From Branchiostoma lanceolatum (taxonomy: Eukaryota; Chordata; Leptocardii; Amphioxiformes; Branchiostomatidae), in contig NC_089722.1 of the NCBI RefSeq assembly GCF_035083965.1, positions 26,310,642 through 26,374,641 on the forward strand: 64,000 nt of DNA, read 5' to 3'. Of this stretch, positions 48,201 through 59,000 are shown piece after piece (position 1 is the first letter of the stretch; every line of letters begins with the position of its first letter). Both the position numbers and the translations under genes were made by a program. The notes under the pieces were generated by a model. That model was not told where the DNA came from and made no database searches. It was given only the letters and a program-made list of their open reading frames with translations.

Positions 48201-49255
48201 TTTGACAGGGCTCTCTATGGGGTTGATCTGTATGTATGGAACTAATCTTGGCCCTGTCGTCAGGCCAGATGGGAACCCCCTGTCAGGTCTACTGATGAAT
48301 AAATCGGCAGATAATGCGATTAGATAACGCGAAGACGACGGTGTGGAGGAGTAGCTAACATATCGAAAACGGCGGCTTGAGAAATTGAGTTAGGCTAAGG
48401 GAGACCGGCACAGGGTGTGCACCGAATGATGTAAGGTCTTCTTTCTCCCCACACATAAATCTTGGGGAAATTTGGGTAGACCACAGGTGGAAGACTTCGT
48501 GTCCTGAGAAGTCTTTCGTCTGTCCGACTTTGGTAGCGGCCTGGGTGTAATTTTAGGCGACAGGCCCTGTCCCGAGGAGAGAATGTGAGGAACGCGGGTG
48601 CCGAGCACGAACTTGGCAGTACACGGCGATGAGAAACAGCTCATGTACCCCCTCCTAGTCCTGTGGCGAAACTAGCGTGCAGTGTTGAAAAAATATATAT
48701 ATCAAAACTACAAGACCGTGTTTCCCTAGACATTGACATAGCGCCTCAGGCGGCGAAACTACATGGCGCGGAAGCTAGTTAGCTTTTCAATCTTTCAATT
48801 TCGGAAAGAAACAATTCCGGTTACAAGAACCCAGGCGTAAAAAGACAACAGCTAATGCAAAATATTCACCAAGCATTGAAGAAATAAAAAGAGAAAAAAA
48901 AGTGGTTTGGCCAGCCCCAAACAGTAGGACGTAAACAACACCAGCGCTGATTTGATCGACCGTGACAAGCTAGGATCCATACAATGTTTCTCCCCACTGA
49001 TATAAACTTTTTGTGAGGTATTTTACCATTTTTTTCCACGGTAAACTGCATAATGGCTTTGTAAATCAAATGCGGTCCTTATGCCTAGCCATCCATTATT
49101 CCATATAGCACGAATCTCACAAAACAATTGATACAACGTAGTTGTTAACTTACATGTGGATTCATGCCTACAAGTCCTTTCTTGCCACCGCCTTGAGAAG
49201 AAGATAAGATGCTGACCCAGATGAGAAGAGTCACCAGCTCCGTCGATATCGCCAT
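30240..49255 (-). CDS. MMP28: Secreted matrix metalloproteinase, MMP28 (epilysin)-like, complete
   Basis: Zinc endopeptidase of the extracellular matrix. Coding exons 5' to 3': 49255-49154, 36344-36262, 34101-33902, 33522-33422, 33068-32948, 32732-32487, 32269-32105, 31801-31631 and 30622-30240. All are GT-AG with consistent phases, giving 523 residues, close to human MMP28. The order is: signal peptide (about 1-20); prodomain with cysteine switch SRCGVED (Cys89); furin-type site RRRTKR (119-124) followed by YTLQG, placed as in epilysin; catalytic domain with [11 protein letters not shown] (241-251) and Met-turn Met259; Pro-rich hinge with a second basic run RKRKR (321-325); hemopexin domain from Cys330 to Cys518, with blades marked FDAIF, DAAFT, DAAFV and NAALQ. 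It ends WMGC plus five residues, with no membrane anchor. Intron 1 is about 12.8 kb. MMP19 is the nearest alternative subfamily. Confidence 0.95.
33157..33415. repeat. (CA)n-rich microsatellite in MMP intron 4
   Basis: Imperfect CA/CG/TA dinucleotide tract filling most of the 353-bp intron between the exons at 33422-33522 and 32948-33068. In transcript sense it is (UG)n, starting about 15 nt after the donor. Confidence 0.9.
36641..36709 (-). repeat. Dispersed repeat family C, left half, inverted
   Basis: On the minus strand it reads CTCGCGTTTTGGGCCAAGCA, then CACCGGGTCACCCCTACT, then GTGTGTTGGGTTCTTT, matching the left half of 4529-4715. It lies in MMP intron 1. Confidence 0.7.
37611..37752. 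mobile_element. Foldback (inverted-repeat) element, 142 bp
   Basis: Two 58-bp arms, 37611-37668 and 37695-37752, are imperfect reverse complements around a 26-bp loop. The arms start CCGGGGCTGTA and contain CTCGGCCACTGT and CCGCCTGGACAAC. A diverged linear relative lies at 57692-57790. Probably a non-autonomous transposon. Confidence 0.8.
38871..39077. repeat. Tandem duplication, about 104-bp unit, two copies
   Basis: The unit begins GTGGCGATATCAATCCATTT at 38871 and again at 38975 and ends TTGGACCTGTAT. A handful of substitutions separate the copies. It lies in MMP intron 1. Confidence 0.92.
39923..40057. repeat. GGATAGGGTACGGGTAC-type imperfect tandem repeat
   Basis: About eight irregular units of the form GG(A)TAGGG(T)ACGGGTAC(T/C), in MMP intron 1. 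Confidence 0.7.
42250..42310 (+). repeat. Dispersed repeat family C, left half
   Basis: GCTCGCGTTTTCAGCCAAGC then GTGTGTTGGGTTCTTT, matching the left half of 4529-4715 with an internal deletion. MMP intron 1. Confidence 0.65.
44089..44148 (+). repeat. Dispersed repeat family C, right half
   Basis: TTTAGCACACTGAAGTAGCC, GTTTGGCAG and GTTAGGCAGCAGGGAGAAG match the right half of 4529-4715. MMP intron 1. Confidence 0.7.
45832..46240. mobile_element. Non-autonomous hAT transposon with 8-bp target duplication
   Basis: A 409-bp element with ends CAGTGTTCTCGCCAG and (reverse complement) CAGTGTTCTCACCAG. It is flanked by ACCGAACC (45824-45831) and ACCGGACC (46241-46248), an 8-bp duplication with one mismatch. 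CAG-type ends with 8-bp duplications are diagnostic of hAT elements. The left part holds four to five tandem copies of a CCCCTATGCTGTGATCTGGA-like unit, and CCCCTATGCTG recurs next to the right end, as expected for subterminal transposase-binding repeats. It has no coding capacity and lies in MMP intron 1. Confidence 0.92.
47324..47420. mobile_element. Small foldback structure
   Basis: Arms at 47324-47350 and 47395-47420 pair: CCTGGGTCCCA and GGCCTCCGTAG on the left, CTACGGAGGCCTGGGACCCAGG on the right in reverse complement, with one or two indels. CTACGGAGGC also occurs at about 47274. Probably a MITE fragment in MMP intron 1. Confidence 0.6.
47508..47657. mobile_element. MITE with CTCTCCAAGCAGAGG terminal repeats, about 150 bp
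   Basis: The left end is GCTGTGTTACTACTCTC then AAAGCAGAGG; the right end in reverse complement is GCTGTTACACATACTCTCC then AAGCAGAGG. The same core occurs once each at 14329 and 28872. No transposase frame. Confidence 0.7.
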
Positions 49256-49803
49256 GTTGAGACGTGTGTGCGTCGATCCGACAGAATAAATATCAGGCGT
49301 TGAACAAGAGTGGGTTTCAGCCAGCGTTTGTTTTCTCCCGCGATGTCGACGAAAATCTGGTTGAGAGTAAAAGAATCACACACTTGATGTCTGTTGTGTA
49401 CACGACGCACTCTCGGAGGCTTGAATGGAGTACTCAAGGCTCCGCCCAAGTTTGCCACCTTTCGATTGGATGGAACGCTCTAGTGCATCCTGGGTAACTG
49501 AAGACCGTACCTTCAAAGCACTTGAAACCTACACGGGGGATTAAAGTATCTGGGATATTTCGGTCTGTCGACCTCATCCGGGGCTATCATTTGTTTGTCC
49601 AGCAAGTTTCCGTTAATTTGTCTGCTTGGTGAAACTACTGGCGACGGTCAGATCCAGCTTGGTCATGCCACCTACATACGGTCCCTTCTCAAAAGCGCCA
49701 CCATACGCTTATGTTCATTACTACAGAAAGGCGCTGCTTTACTCTTATATTTGTTATATTCCCCTTCCAGTGGGAAGGGGGATATACTGTTTTTGCTTGC
49801 CTG

Positions 49804-49843
49804 TTCTTCTTCTTCTTTCTTCTTCTTCTTCTTTCTTCTTCTG
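49804..49843. repeat. (TTC)n microsatellite
   Basis: Imperfect TTC run, about 13 units, interrupted by TTTC steps. Confidence 0.9.
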
Positions 49844-49920
49844 CCAAAAACCAAGTAGATGTGCGGTGGTAGCTGTACTAATGGTATTGCAGCAAGTTAT
49901 ATGTACCTTATGTTACAATG

Positions 49921-51965
49921 TACGGATGTTATATTTGAGATGTAGGTACCAATAGGAAAGGTGAATACACCTGACAATAAATTATGCTAATGAGGACATC
50001 ATTTGCATAATTTATGCAAAAACTTGTACAGACGAAGCCACTTAATTGCACCTCGGATAAACGCACCTTCCGTTTAACTGCACCGAATCCCAAAATCCCA
50101 AACCGGTTCCCATTCGCTGCATTGTTAGTGACTCCGCTTATCTGCACCGCGCATGGGCACCAATGCCGGATAACTGCACCATTTTTAAAAAAAATCCTCG
50201 ACAAGTTAACTCAAAAGGTGCGCTAAAATCGGCAAACGCGGTATTAATGAGCCGATACCTGCCGGTGTAAAGGCGCAATACCGCCAATATGTTTAAAACT
50301 GTTTTGAGTAGCAAAAGAAGGCGGTCTCCATTGGCAGTTACGTTGATAGGAATCGTATGGGAGGTCCCGGGCTGGTCACCCGTAATCAGTAACCAAGTTT
50401 AAGTTTCAATTCCTAGTTTCATGGCGGTACATGATTTACGTAAATCGACAACTGCACTCTACGTGATGTATCACAGAAACTGTTATCCCATGAGTGGCAT
50501 GACGATGTTTCAGAATGCCTCCCCTGTAGCATTACGTGTGTTGTAATACGGTAGATCGCATGGAAAAATGAGAGAATGCAAAATCAAAACAGGTTCGTAG
50601 TCATTTCTTTATTTTCAGCAAAGGGTCAATAAATAAAGTTGATAACTGAAGAATTTCGTCTGTTTTCTTTGTGCTAGTGTTTCTGACTAACGATTCACCC
50701 CCTCGCCCATGGTGGTGCGGTCCAGCTGGGCATTTCGCATAATTGCACCAGCCGGATAATTGCACCAAAAACGCTGACAAATGGGTGGTGCAGTTAAGCG
50801 GATTCTACTGTATTGCGTTTACAGTAAAAGCTGCAGATGTCATATTTGAGATGTAGATAAATGTAGGAAAGGTAAACACACCTGACCATGAATTATGCTA
50901 ATGAGGACCTCATTTGCATAATTTATGCAGAAAGTTGTATTTTCCTTACCGTAAAAGCTACAGATGTCATATTTGAGATGTAGGTATCTGTAGGAAAGGT
51001 GAACACACCTGGACATAAATTATGCTAATGAGGACCTCATTTGCATAATTTATGCAAAAACTTGTATTGCGTTTACAGTAAAAGCTGCAGATGCCATATT
51101 TGAGAAGTAGATAAATTTAGGAAAGGTAAACACACCTGGCCATGAATTATGCTAATGAGGACCTCATTTGCATAATTTATGCAAAAACTTGTATTGCGTT
51201 TACAGTAAAAGCTGCAGATGTCATATTTGAGATGTAGATAAATTTAGGAAAGGTAAACACACCTGACCATGAAGTATGCTAATGAGGACCTCATTTGCAT
51301 AATTTATGCAGAAACTTGTATTTCCCTTACCGTAAAAGCTACAGATGTCATATTTGAGATGTAGGTATATTTAGGAAAGGTGAACACACCTGGACATAAA
51401 TTATGCTAATGAGGACCTCATTTGCATAATGTATGTATATCCCTTACCGTAAAGACTACGGATGGCATATTTCAGATGTAGGTACCTTAAAGAGAGGTGA
51501 ACACACCTGTACATAAATTATGCTAATGCGGACCTCATTTGCATAATGTATGTATATCCCTTACCGTAAAGGCTACGGATGGCATATTTCAGATGTAGGT
51601 ACCTTTAGGAGAGGTGAACACACCTGTACATAAATTATGCTAATGCGGACCTCATTTGCATAATTTATGCATAAACTTGTTTTTCCCTTACTGTAAAGGC
51701 TGCGGATGAGATGCAGGTACCTTTAGGAAAGGTCAGAAAACCTGGCCATAAATTATGCTAATGAGTGCATTATGCATAATTTATGCATATCCCTAACCAT
51801 AAAAGCTACGGATGTCATATTTGAGATGTAGGTACCTTTAGGACAGGCCGAACACACCTGGCCATAAATTATGCTAATGCAGACCTACTTTGCATAATTT
51901 ATGCAGAAACTTCGTCATATCCTTACAGTCAATGCTAAGGATTGTCATATTTGAGGTGTAGGTAA
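49921..51965. repeat. Tandem satellite array, about 11 units of 117-127 bp
   Basis: Each unit carries GTCATATTTGAGATGTAGGT, then AGGAAAGGT.AACACACCTG, then ATTATGCTAATGAGGACCTC followed by ATTTGCATAATTTATGCA. CATATTTGAG-type anchors fall at 50841, 50968, 51095, 51222 and 51349 (period 127), then 51466 and 51583 (period 117), then 51816 and 51946 with a shortened unit between. The first unit (about 49921-50028) is separated from the rest by the 782-bp insertion at 50029-50810. Units are similar but not identical. Confidence 0.95.
50029..50810. mobile_element. Pogo/Tigger-like non-autonomous element inserted in the array
   Basis: The left end is CAGACGAAGCCACTTAATTG followed by CACC; the right end in reverse complement is CAGTAGAATCCGCTTAACTG followed by CACC. 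TA lies just outside both ends (50027-50028 and 50811-50812), the Tc1/mariner/pogo duplication. Neighbouring units at about 51062 and 51191 show the uninterrupted sequence ACTTGTATTGCG, i.e. the empty site. Short TTAA(C/T)TGCACC or ATAA(C/T)TGCACC motifs repeat several times inside both ends. No transposase ORF. Confidence 0.93.
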
Positions 51966-53067
51966 TGGGAGGGGAATATTCTGCATTTTCCCGAAAATGT
52001 TGCCATTCTAGTTATTACACCAATTGCGCTTAGCTCATGTGCCGTAGTGTTTGGTATGGTTGTTACTATGGTTCCATTCTACCTTCTCGTTTTACCTTTG
52101 TATAAAATGCCTTTTTGTATAATTCCAAGAACATATATACAAGGCCTAAGCCTACACCGAGTCAACAGTAGAAACGTGTGTGCTGCGATTCTATCACAGT
52201 ACATTTGTTTGCGAAAAGATTATTTGATTAGCTTCTTTTTCAGTCAGGTTTTAATTCAATCTATCGAAATCTGCAAATGAGCGCTGCTTATTTAACAACT
52301 GGATTAGTTAAGTTGCCAATTGTGCCTTTTATTTGGGGATCACATATCTCTAGAATTAAATCGTACCACTGCAGACCAAGATATTTTACAACTATCAAGG
52401 ATCCATATGCTTTTTAGTGCGTATACGCTTTCCTTCATATTTTTCTTAGTGTTTCAACAACACACACCGTGTTATCCAGAAGAATTTGCAATATAAAGAA
52501 AACACCCTTCCATGTTTAGTGGTACGGCTTGCTACCCGAATACACGTGCTAGCATGCTCAGGTGTTTGAAACACCTGTAAAAGTGCCTTATCTGGCGGTT
52601 GAAACTGCGTGGCGTTTCATTCCTGGACAGACGGCAACGGCAGCAGTACCAAGGTAAGGGTGTCTGTGTGTGCATGTGGAGGACTACCAAAGTGTTCTTT
52701 GAACACTGAATAAAGCGTGCATGTGTATATCTAATTGTCTTCATCTATTTCCGAAGCCTTCTAGTTGTGTACTTGTTTAACATGACGGTGAAATGTAACC
52801 ACGTGGCGACTTCAAAGATAGAACACCATAGTTCGACTGAAAATATTTAGCTTTTCTGTTACGCTGCAATCGCTTGCTCTGCAAATTATTTATCTTGATA
52901 CTGTCGGGGGAAAAGTTTTTATTCTCGTGTTCAACTGCAACAGAATTATGTCTTAGAGAGTAACAAGAATCAACTGCCACGTTATGGGAGTTAGAAGTCA
53001 CTGACGGAATTACTGAATGAATGTGTTTCTTACACGCGTTTTTATCATTCTTCCCTTTCGTAGCATC

Positions 53068-56000
53068 ATGACCTCCGTTCAAAGCGTGCTTGTGTTCTCC
53101 CTGGTATCTATATTTGTGATCCCTTTCGCCGAGGGCTCGCATTTCCGAGGAGGGACCATCTCTTGGCTGCCCTTGGGAACGCCTACCGAAACCCAAGTAA
53201 GTATGACAGATTACACAAAACATATTTCAATCGTAAGTCTCTTTCTGCCGGGTTTTTTGGATGGTATATTTTTGGCGATACCTCAGGAGCGAGGTATTTG
53301 AAGGTGGACACAAATGACTACCCGTATGTCGTGCCATGTAGGCTTTCTTCAGATTCAGCCTTGGCTGGAAAAAGACGAGTGCGACAGGAACCGGATGTGA
53401 CGTAGCTGCTCTCCAGGGCGGAACCCTTGTCTCGACCAATGAGGACCCTTGGGAATGTGTGTCCGGTTGTGCGTCCTCCGGTACCGTCTTTCTGGCCAAT
53501 CAGGTGAGAGAAATTTAGCTTGGTTTCCTGTTAGTATAGTAGCAGCGATGGAATAGCTCTGTGATTAATCAAGTTGAGTTGATAAAACGTTTTACCGTCA
53601 TACTTTTTCCTCATAAATCATCAATATCTTAGATTGCACTTCAAGATATCACTACATCAAACCGTAATCAATGCTGAGTCAGTGGAGATGCACGACAAAA
53701 ATTAGATTGTATTTTTCAGGACTACTACTGTACCGAATTCAACGTTGGTCAAAACTGGGCAAAGGCTTCCAACGGCTTTAGCCATGATTTTCGAGACACT
53801 GCGGACACATACATTGTTGGGTAAGGTTCGAATTCCTTTTGTACTAGTTTGAATATAATTCCATGTGTGGTTTTAATACAAAACTAACCAAGTCATATAC
53901 GTCGCTGTATTGGAGTGAAGGCGTGGCTGAATGTTTTTTATTCGAATTAGATCATAACTTTGGTTAAGTTCAGTTGATATCTTGACAAGCTCTGCATTTC
54001 ATTTCGCTTAATCATTTCAAGGATAACGTTTTTTCAACACCGGCGAGCTATGAAAACTTTGCCTCGATGCAAACGAGGCGCCATCGTTAACGTTATTCAT
54101 ATAGTTCATGTAGATGTCGCCAGGCGTCACCCCCTTACCCTGTGCAACGCCGTATTTTATCCCACAGTTATGAAAGTTGCTGCTGGCTTCAGATCCAGAA
54201 TCAGGCGACAGGAGTCTTCCACAACCCCTTGATTTCCATGAGGACGACTGTAGACCTCGGTTTCCGGTCAGACACAGGCGCCAGCAACTTCCCTCCGGTC
54301 GCCGGCATGCAAACAACCTTTCGGTGAGTAGTCATAGCCTTTCGGCTGTTGTATCTGTATAGACTGTTAAGTGAGGTAGCTTTTTGGTACGTTTGTACTC
54401 AAAAATGATCTTGGGAATGTGATAACAAAATTACCAGAACAGAATTTGTAACACCGTTGTTATCACAGCCTTCGGGGCAGGATAGGCTTTCCTTCCGACA
54501 GTGTATGTCTTTTGATCAGTCTTTTCGTGTGGTTTCTATCAGTGTCACAAACGGGTGTCTGGGACCGACCAGACCCGCGGGTGCCCTTGGGGTGGCGGAC
54601 GTGGACGGAGACACGGTGAAATGTCGCTTTGCTCAGGGCGCGGAGGAGTGCGGGGAGGCGTGCGACCAGTTCCCGGGACTAGTACTGAACGAGGTACGCT
54701 GACTCAGTCGAAATCATCCTTGTATTTACGTCAAACGAATATAAGTCCATTCGTTGATTCGAGTACGCATCTGCAGTGTCAAAGGTGAAGGTCTCGACCA
54801 TGGTCTCAATTTGAATAACAATGGCTAGGCGTGTTTTGTTTACGTCTCAGGGGCTTTCACCTTTGACACTGTACATGCGCACTCGAATCTACGAATTGGC
54901 TTATTTAAGTCAAACGAACACTGTGGCGCTTGTTATAAGGAGATTCAAGAATCCAACTGCGCACGGGAAGGGCAAAGTCACTTTGACCTTCTCATGCGCA
55001 ATTAGATTCCGAAATGGGCTAAGTCGGGCTTATACAATCGTGGCAGACACTTGAAATTTTGCAAGCCATTTATAGACCTCGATCCGTTTATGATAAGATT
55101 AACTTCTTTTTCTCCTGATAGTCATTTATGGAATCGAAAGTCCTTTGAATTGTTGTAAACGTTGCGCCCTAAGACGATATTTCCCTGTGTCTAACCAACT
55201 AATGTATTGTACTTGTATTATACTTGTACATTTACAAGGATGCAAATACGAACTGTTCTTTCAGGACTGCACCTACACATACAGCGGCCCTAGTTCCATC
55301 ACCATCAGTTCGGGGACATCTCTGTTCTTTGTGGTTGCCGTCATGATCGAAGACTTCCCCGTCCAAACAATCTTTCGTCACAACCTGGAAGTCCCAACAA
55401 CACAGGCCCTCAGCAGCGTTCCCCTCCAGTTCTTGATAGAAGGTAATAATGCACCTCTGTGCCTTCCTATAATGTTCAAAAACCGAGAGTTTTAGGTATT
55501 TTGTATTTTGAGTTTGAACCAATACATTTTTCAAAAGAGGAAGATACATGTTTTTTGAGTGCGAAGTTTAGTAAATTGCTGAGGATAATCTTGACAGGTT
55601 CATTCTTGGTTGCAGTAAGATTTCTAGGAACGTTACAACGAATGAAATCTCGCGAGAATCCTTCTCGCGATAGTTGGACAAGTATTCTCGCGATAGTTCA
55701 CGACAAGTGTCGTCATCCCCTAACCTCTCCATCGAGTTTTATCAGGCCTCAGCATAGGCGTATATGGTGTGTAACGTTACGTTTTTTAATGCAAATTCCA
55801 GTCAAAAATGACCCGGGTATTGTCTGTGGTTCTGAGCCCGTGCTGACCGGGTCGACCCCGGCTGTGGACACCTGTCTACCTATCCCTGACTCCGTCGAGT
55901 ACACGATGACCGTCGAAGCTCAACCTGTAGCACCTGCCACGTAAGACTTTGACTAACTTCGGTCTTTTCCCTCAAGCGTTACGGACGCCATTTTGCGGCT

Positions 56001-59000
56001 TTCTTGAGCATTGTCAATGAATTGTGCAGATGAATTTTGAAATGGATATCATAGCACAACACATTGCCAAAGTTTTATGGACAATTCCTTTAAAGTTTAC
56101 CATAGTCACACCTCACCTTGCGGTTCACATGAGAACTGTATACCCACTTATCTAATGCCTCAACACAGTATTTCCTCTAATGATAAGAATAAAGCAAAAA
56201 AATAATGTATGAATAGCAAATTTGAAGGTACATAGATCATGTTTGACGGTGAGGAAAACATGTATGTTTGTTTTTGTTCTTCAGAATTTCTGAGATTAAC
56301 CTTCTCGGACCAAGGGGTATGACAAAGAGCGCCCTGACCGTAACTGGTGACGTCTCGTCCACAACCATCACCTGGACGCCAACCCCCGCTCAACTCGGCC
56401 CCTTCATCGTCTGTTTCTACGCCGAGGACTCCAACGCACAGCAGTCTGAGAGAAGATGCGTCTCCCTTATAGTCGGAGGTACTGTAAATGCATTTAAGTT
56501 CGCGTGGTTTTTATTTCGCGCTAAGGCGAAAATGGTGTTCGCGTTGGTTTTAAGTTTGCGGCAGCGCTGTAGTCACATACTGCTACAGTATTGGACAAAA
56601 CTGTTCGCGGTGGTTTTAAACATAAAACCACCGCGAACATTTCTGCATTTACAGTAATGGCTGTCTTTACGCTAGTCACGTCTCCCAACCGATGCCCAAT
56701 CGCGTAGTTTATGGGTTGTTTATATTCTGATGTTCCAGTGGGACAGTGTTTTTGTTTTCATCATTCCACATGACGTCCTGCCTCCTCTACCAAGATGACT
56801 TGTTAAGTTTCTCGATAACAATTTGAATCTTGCATATTGCAATGTTCAGGTAGACAAGGCTGCCATAATGAAGTTTTACATTGTTTTGATTGTCAGGGAG
56901 CATCACACCGCCTGCTGTTGATGCATCCACGCTGATCCCTACTCCCGGTACGGCTCCGACAGACTATCCCTGTGACGCGGCCCTCCGGTTCAGCGCGACA
57001 TTCGACCAGATGGTAAGTACCTACCAAAACACGTACAGAAACACTGATGTGTGACGTCATTAGTGGGTCAAAGGTCTCCGGAATTCGAGGTTGATACCTT
57101 CCGCCGTCCGGATATGATCTGATTTTCTACCAGCTGGTAAGTACCTACCAGAGACACGCACACACTGTGTGACGTAAGGCGTGGGTCAAAGGTCCCCGGA
57201 AGTCTATACCCTCCGCCGTCCAGATGCATGAAATCTGTTTTTTTTTCCCTCCAAAGGTACTACCGCCGACTGCTGACGCCTTCATCACCTTCTACGACTC
57301 CACCAATGCGGAGTTCTACAAACACAACACGAAGATTCCGGACGGTCAGGCGGCGCCGTCCCAGTCAAACACGTACGTTTTCGACGTTCCGGCGAACACC
57401 TTCCTCCCCCTGGCGACCTACACCATAGCCATGGACACGGGCGCCGTGGAGGGCATCACGGGGTGCGGGGCGGGGGCCGGCGTGCAGAGTGACGCATACG
57501 AGGCGGCGGGAGGAACCTGGAGCTTCACCTGCAAGTTCTACGTACCCGCTCCAGTCACCACCGCCGCGCCAGGTGAGATTTTTCTTCATTCCAGATTTTC
57601 GGACTGTGTGAGGGCCTAACTGCTAGCCCTGTTCGAAAATACGTTTTCTTGATCTTGCAATATTGCCCTATAGTACTATCTGTCAGAATGTAACCTGGTC
57701 ACCAGTCTTATGGCTGCAGGTTGAGTTTCCGCGGTACTGTTAGCTTCTATCCCCTCATGGACAACTAAGCCCGCCCCGGTGATTTTTGCCTTCCCCATGC
57801 TGCTTTCCTCGTGTGTCAGCGCTGCCGTTGGCGTGTGCAGGCCCTGACAATTGTCTGGGTTCCAGATTAGTCAGAACGTCGATCGTCGATATTTTCCCCA
57901 CCACAATGAGCCTCTTTCTATTCTGATGTTCCTTTTTGTTCCAACCATAGCCCCAGCAACAACGGCAGCCGGTGTGACGCCAGGTGCGACACCAGGTGCG
58001 ACACCGCGAGTCGTCGGCACCCCTCCCACGGGCACACTGCCCACCATGCCCGTCACCGCCATCGTGGTAACCTGTTCTCCCACCAGCATAACGGTACGTC
58101 ATGGCAGCGGCAACTGAGTTGTCGATTTCTCTCCTTGCCATAGTTCAGAACTCTCTGGCCATCCTCATCGCCAACCATAGTCTTCAGAATTCTGTACGTG
58201 CGTTACTCTTTCCGTCGAAGGTTTACTCAATCAGACTTGATCCATACAATTTGTGATAACTACACATAGCGACAGCGATCAGTGAGGAAAACTTCTCATG
58301 TACTCCGCTGGAACGGGCTGGTATCTCCAATTCATTGTCCAGTCGCCACTACGTAGCATAGCATAGCATAGCATAGCGTAGCGTAGCGTTCGGATAAGAG
58401 GCATATTGCCTATGACATCCGCGTCTTAAGCTTTGACTCGTAACTTAGAGTTCAGAGTTTGTAATGAGAGTTTATGATGGGGTGGGTGAGTACTGCAGTC
58501 CCCTCCAGTGGTTGTCCAATTTTGATTTGAAAGTGTTCAGTTTCGGCAGCTACAACATCCGAAGGGAGGTTTTTCCAGGAGTTGACAGATCTGACACTGA
58601 AGCAGTTCGACCTGGCCGGCTTCTTAGCTTGGCATGAACCATGTATGTACAGCTTTGTTGACTTTTCAGGTTACAATTCCGTTGTCTGAGATTTCCGGTG
58701 TGAACGCAGCTGATATCCGATTCCGGAGTGATCCCTGTTTACCGGTGGTCTCCGGCGATTCAGTCAGCATCACTACCGGACTGCAGGAATGTGGCACTAC
58801 AATGACGGTACGCTAGGTGGCGCTTTTAAACCACTAACATAGTTGTCAGTAAAGGTATGACCTAGACCTCAGTCTTTATTTTAGTTCACTTTTTTTTTCA
58901 TCTGCGCATGTATAAAACTCACGTTACAATTTCAAGTTTAACATCTGACCTCAAGTCTGTGTGCTTCTTTTTAGACTCAGGGAGACGAACTGGTTTACGA

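Larger units (their letters stand above)
49256..53067. other. Divergent spacer between the MMP and ZP-domain genes
   Basis: Holds both 5' flanks. The MMP side (49256 to about 49900) contains a TTC-rich run (49804-49843). The centre holds the tandem array and its transposon insertion. The ZP side (51966-53067) showed no repeat or gene. The minus-strand sequence GATATTTATTC about 40 nt upstream of the MMP start codon is a weak TATA-like candidate. Confidence 0.5.

Noticed and set aside
49921..51965. CRISPR-like array
   Set aside because: The units are contiguous 117-127 bp tandem repeats without short conserved repeats separated by unique spacers, in a eukaryotic context with no cas genes.
53017..53067. 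Upstream in-frame ATG of the ZP gene as the start codon
   Set aside because: It would add 17 residues before the signal peptide, and a possible acceptor lies just before the 53068 ATG. It cannot be fully excluded.
54177..54323. Alternative acceptor at TTCAG before ATCCAG for ZP exon 4
   Set aside because: It would put exon 4 out of frame with exon 3 and create a stop. The acceptor at 54166-54167 keeps the phase and gives the family motif YESCCW.
54457..54542. Earlier acceptor (CACAG at about 54469) for ZP exon 5
   Set aside because: It breaks the reading frame relative to the exon 4 donor; the acceptor at 54541-54542 is in phase and joins directly to VTNGC.
57755..58141. Antisense frames over the Thr/Pro linker exon
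   Set aside because: Low-complexity shadow of the plus-strand linker; no support.
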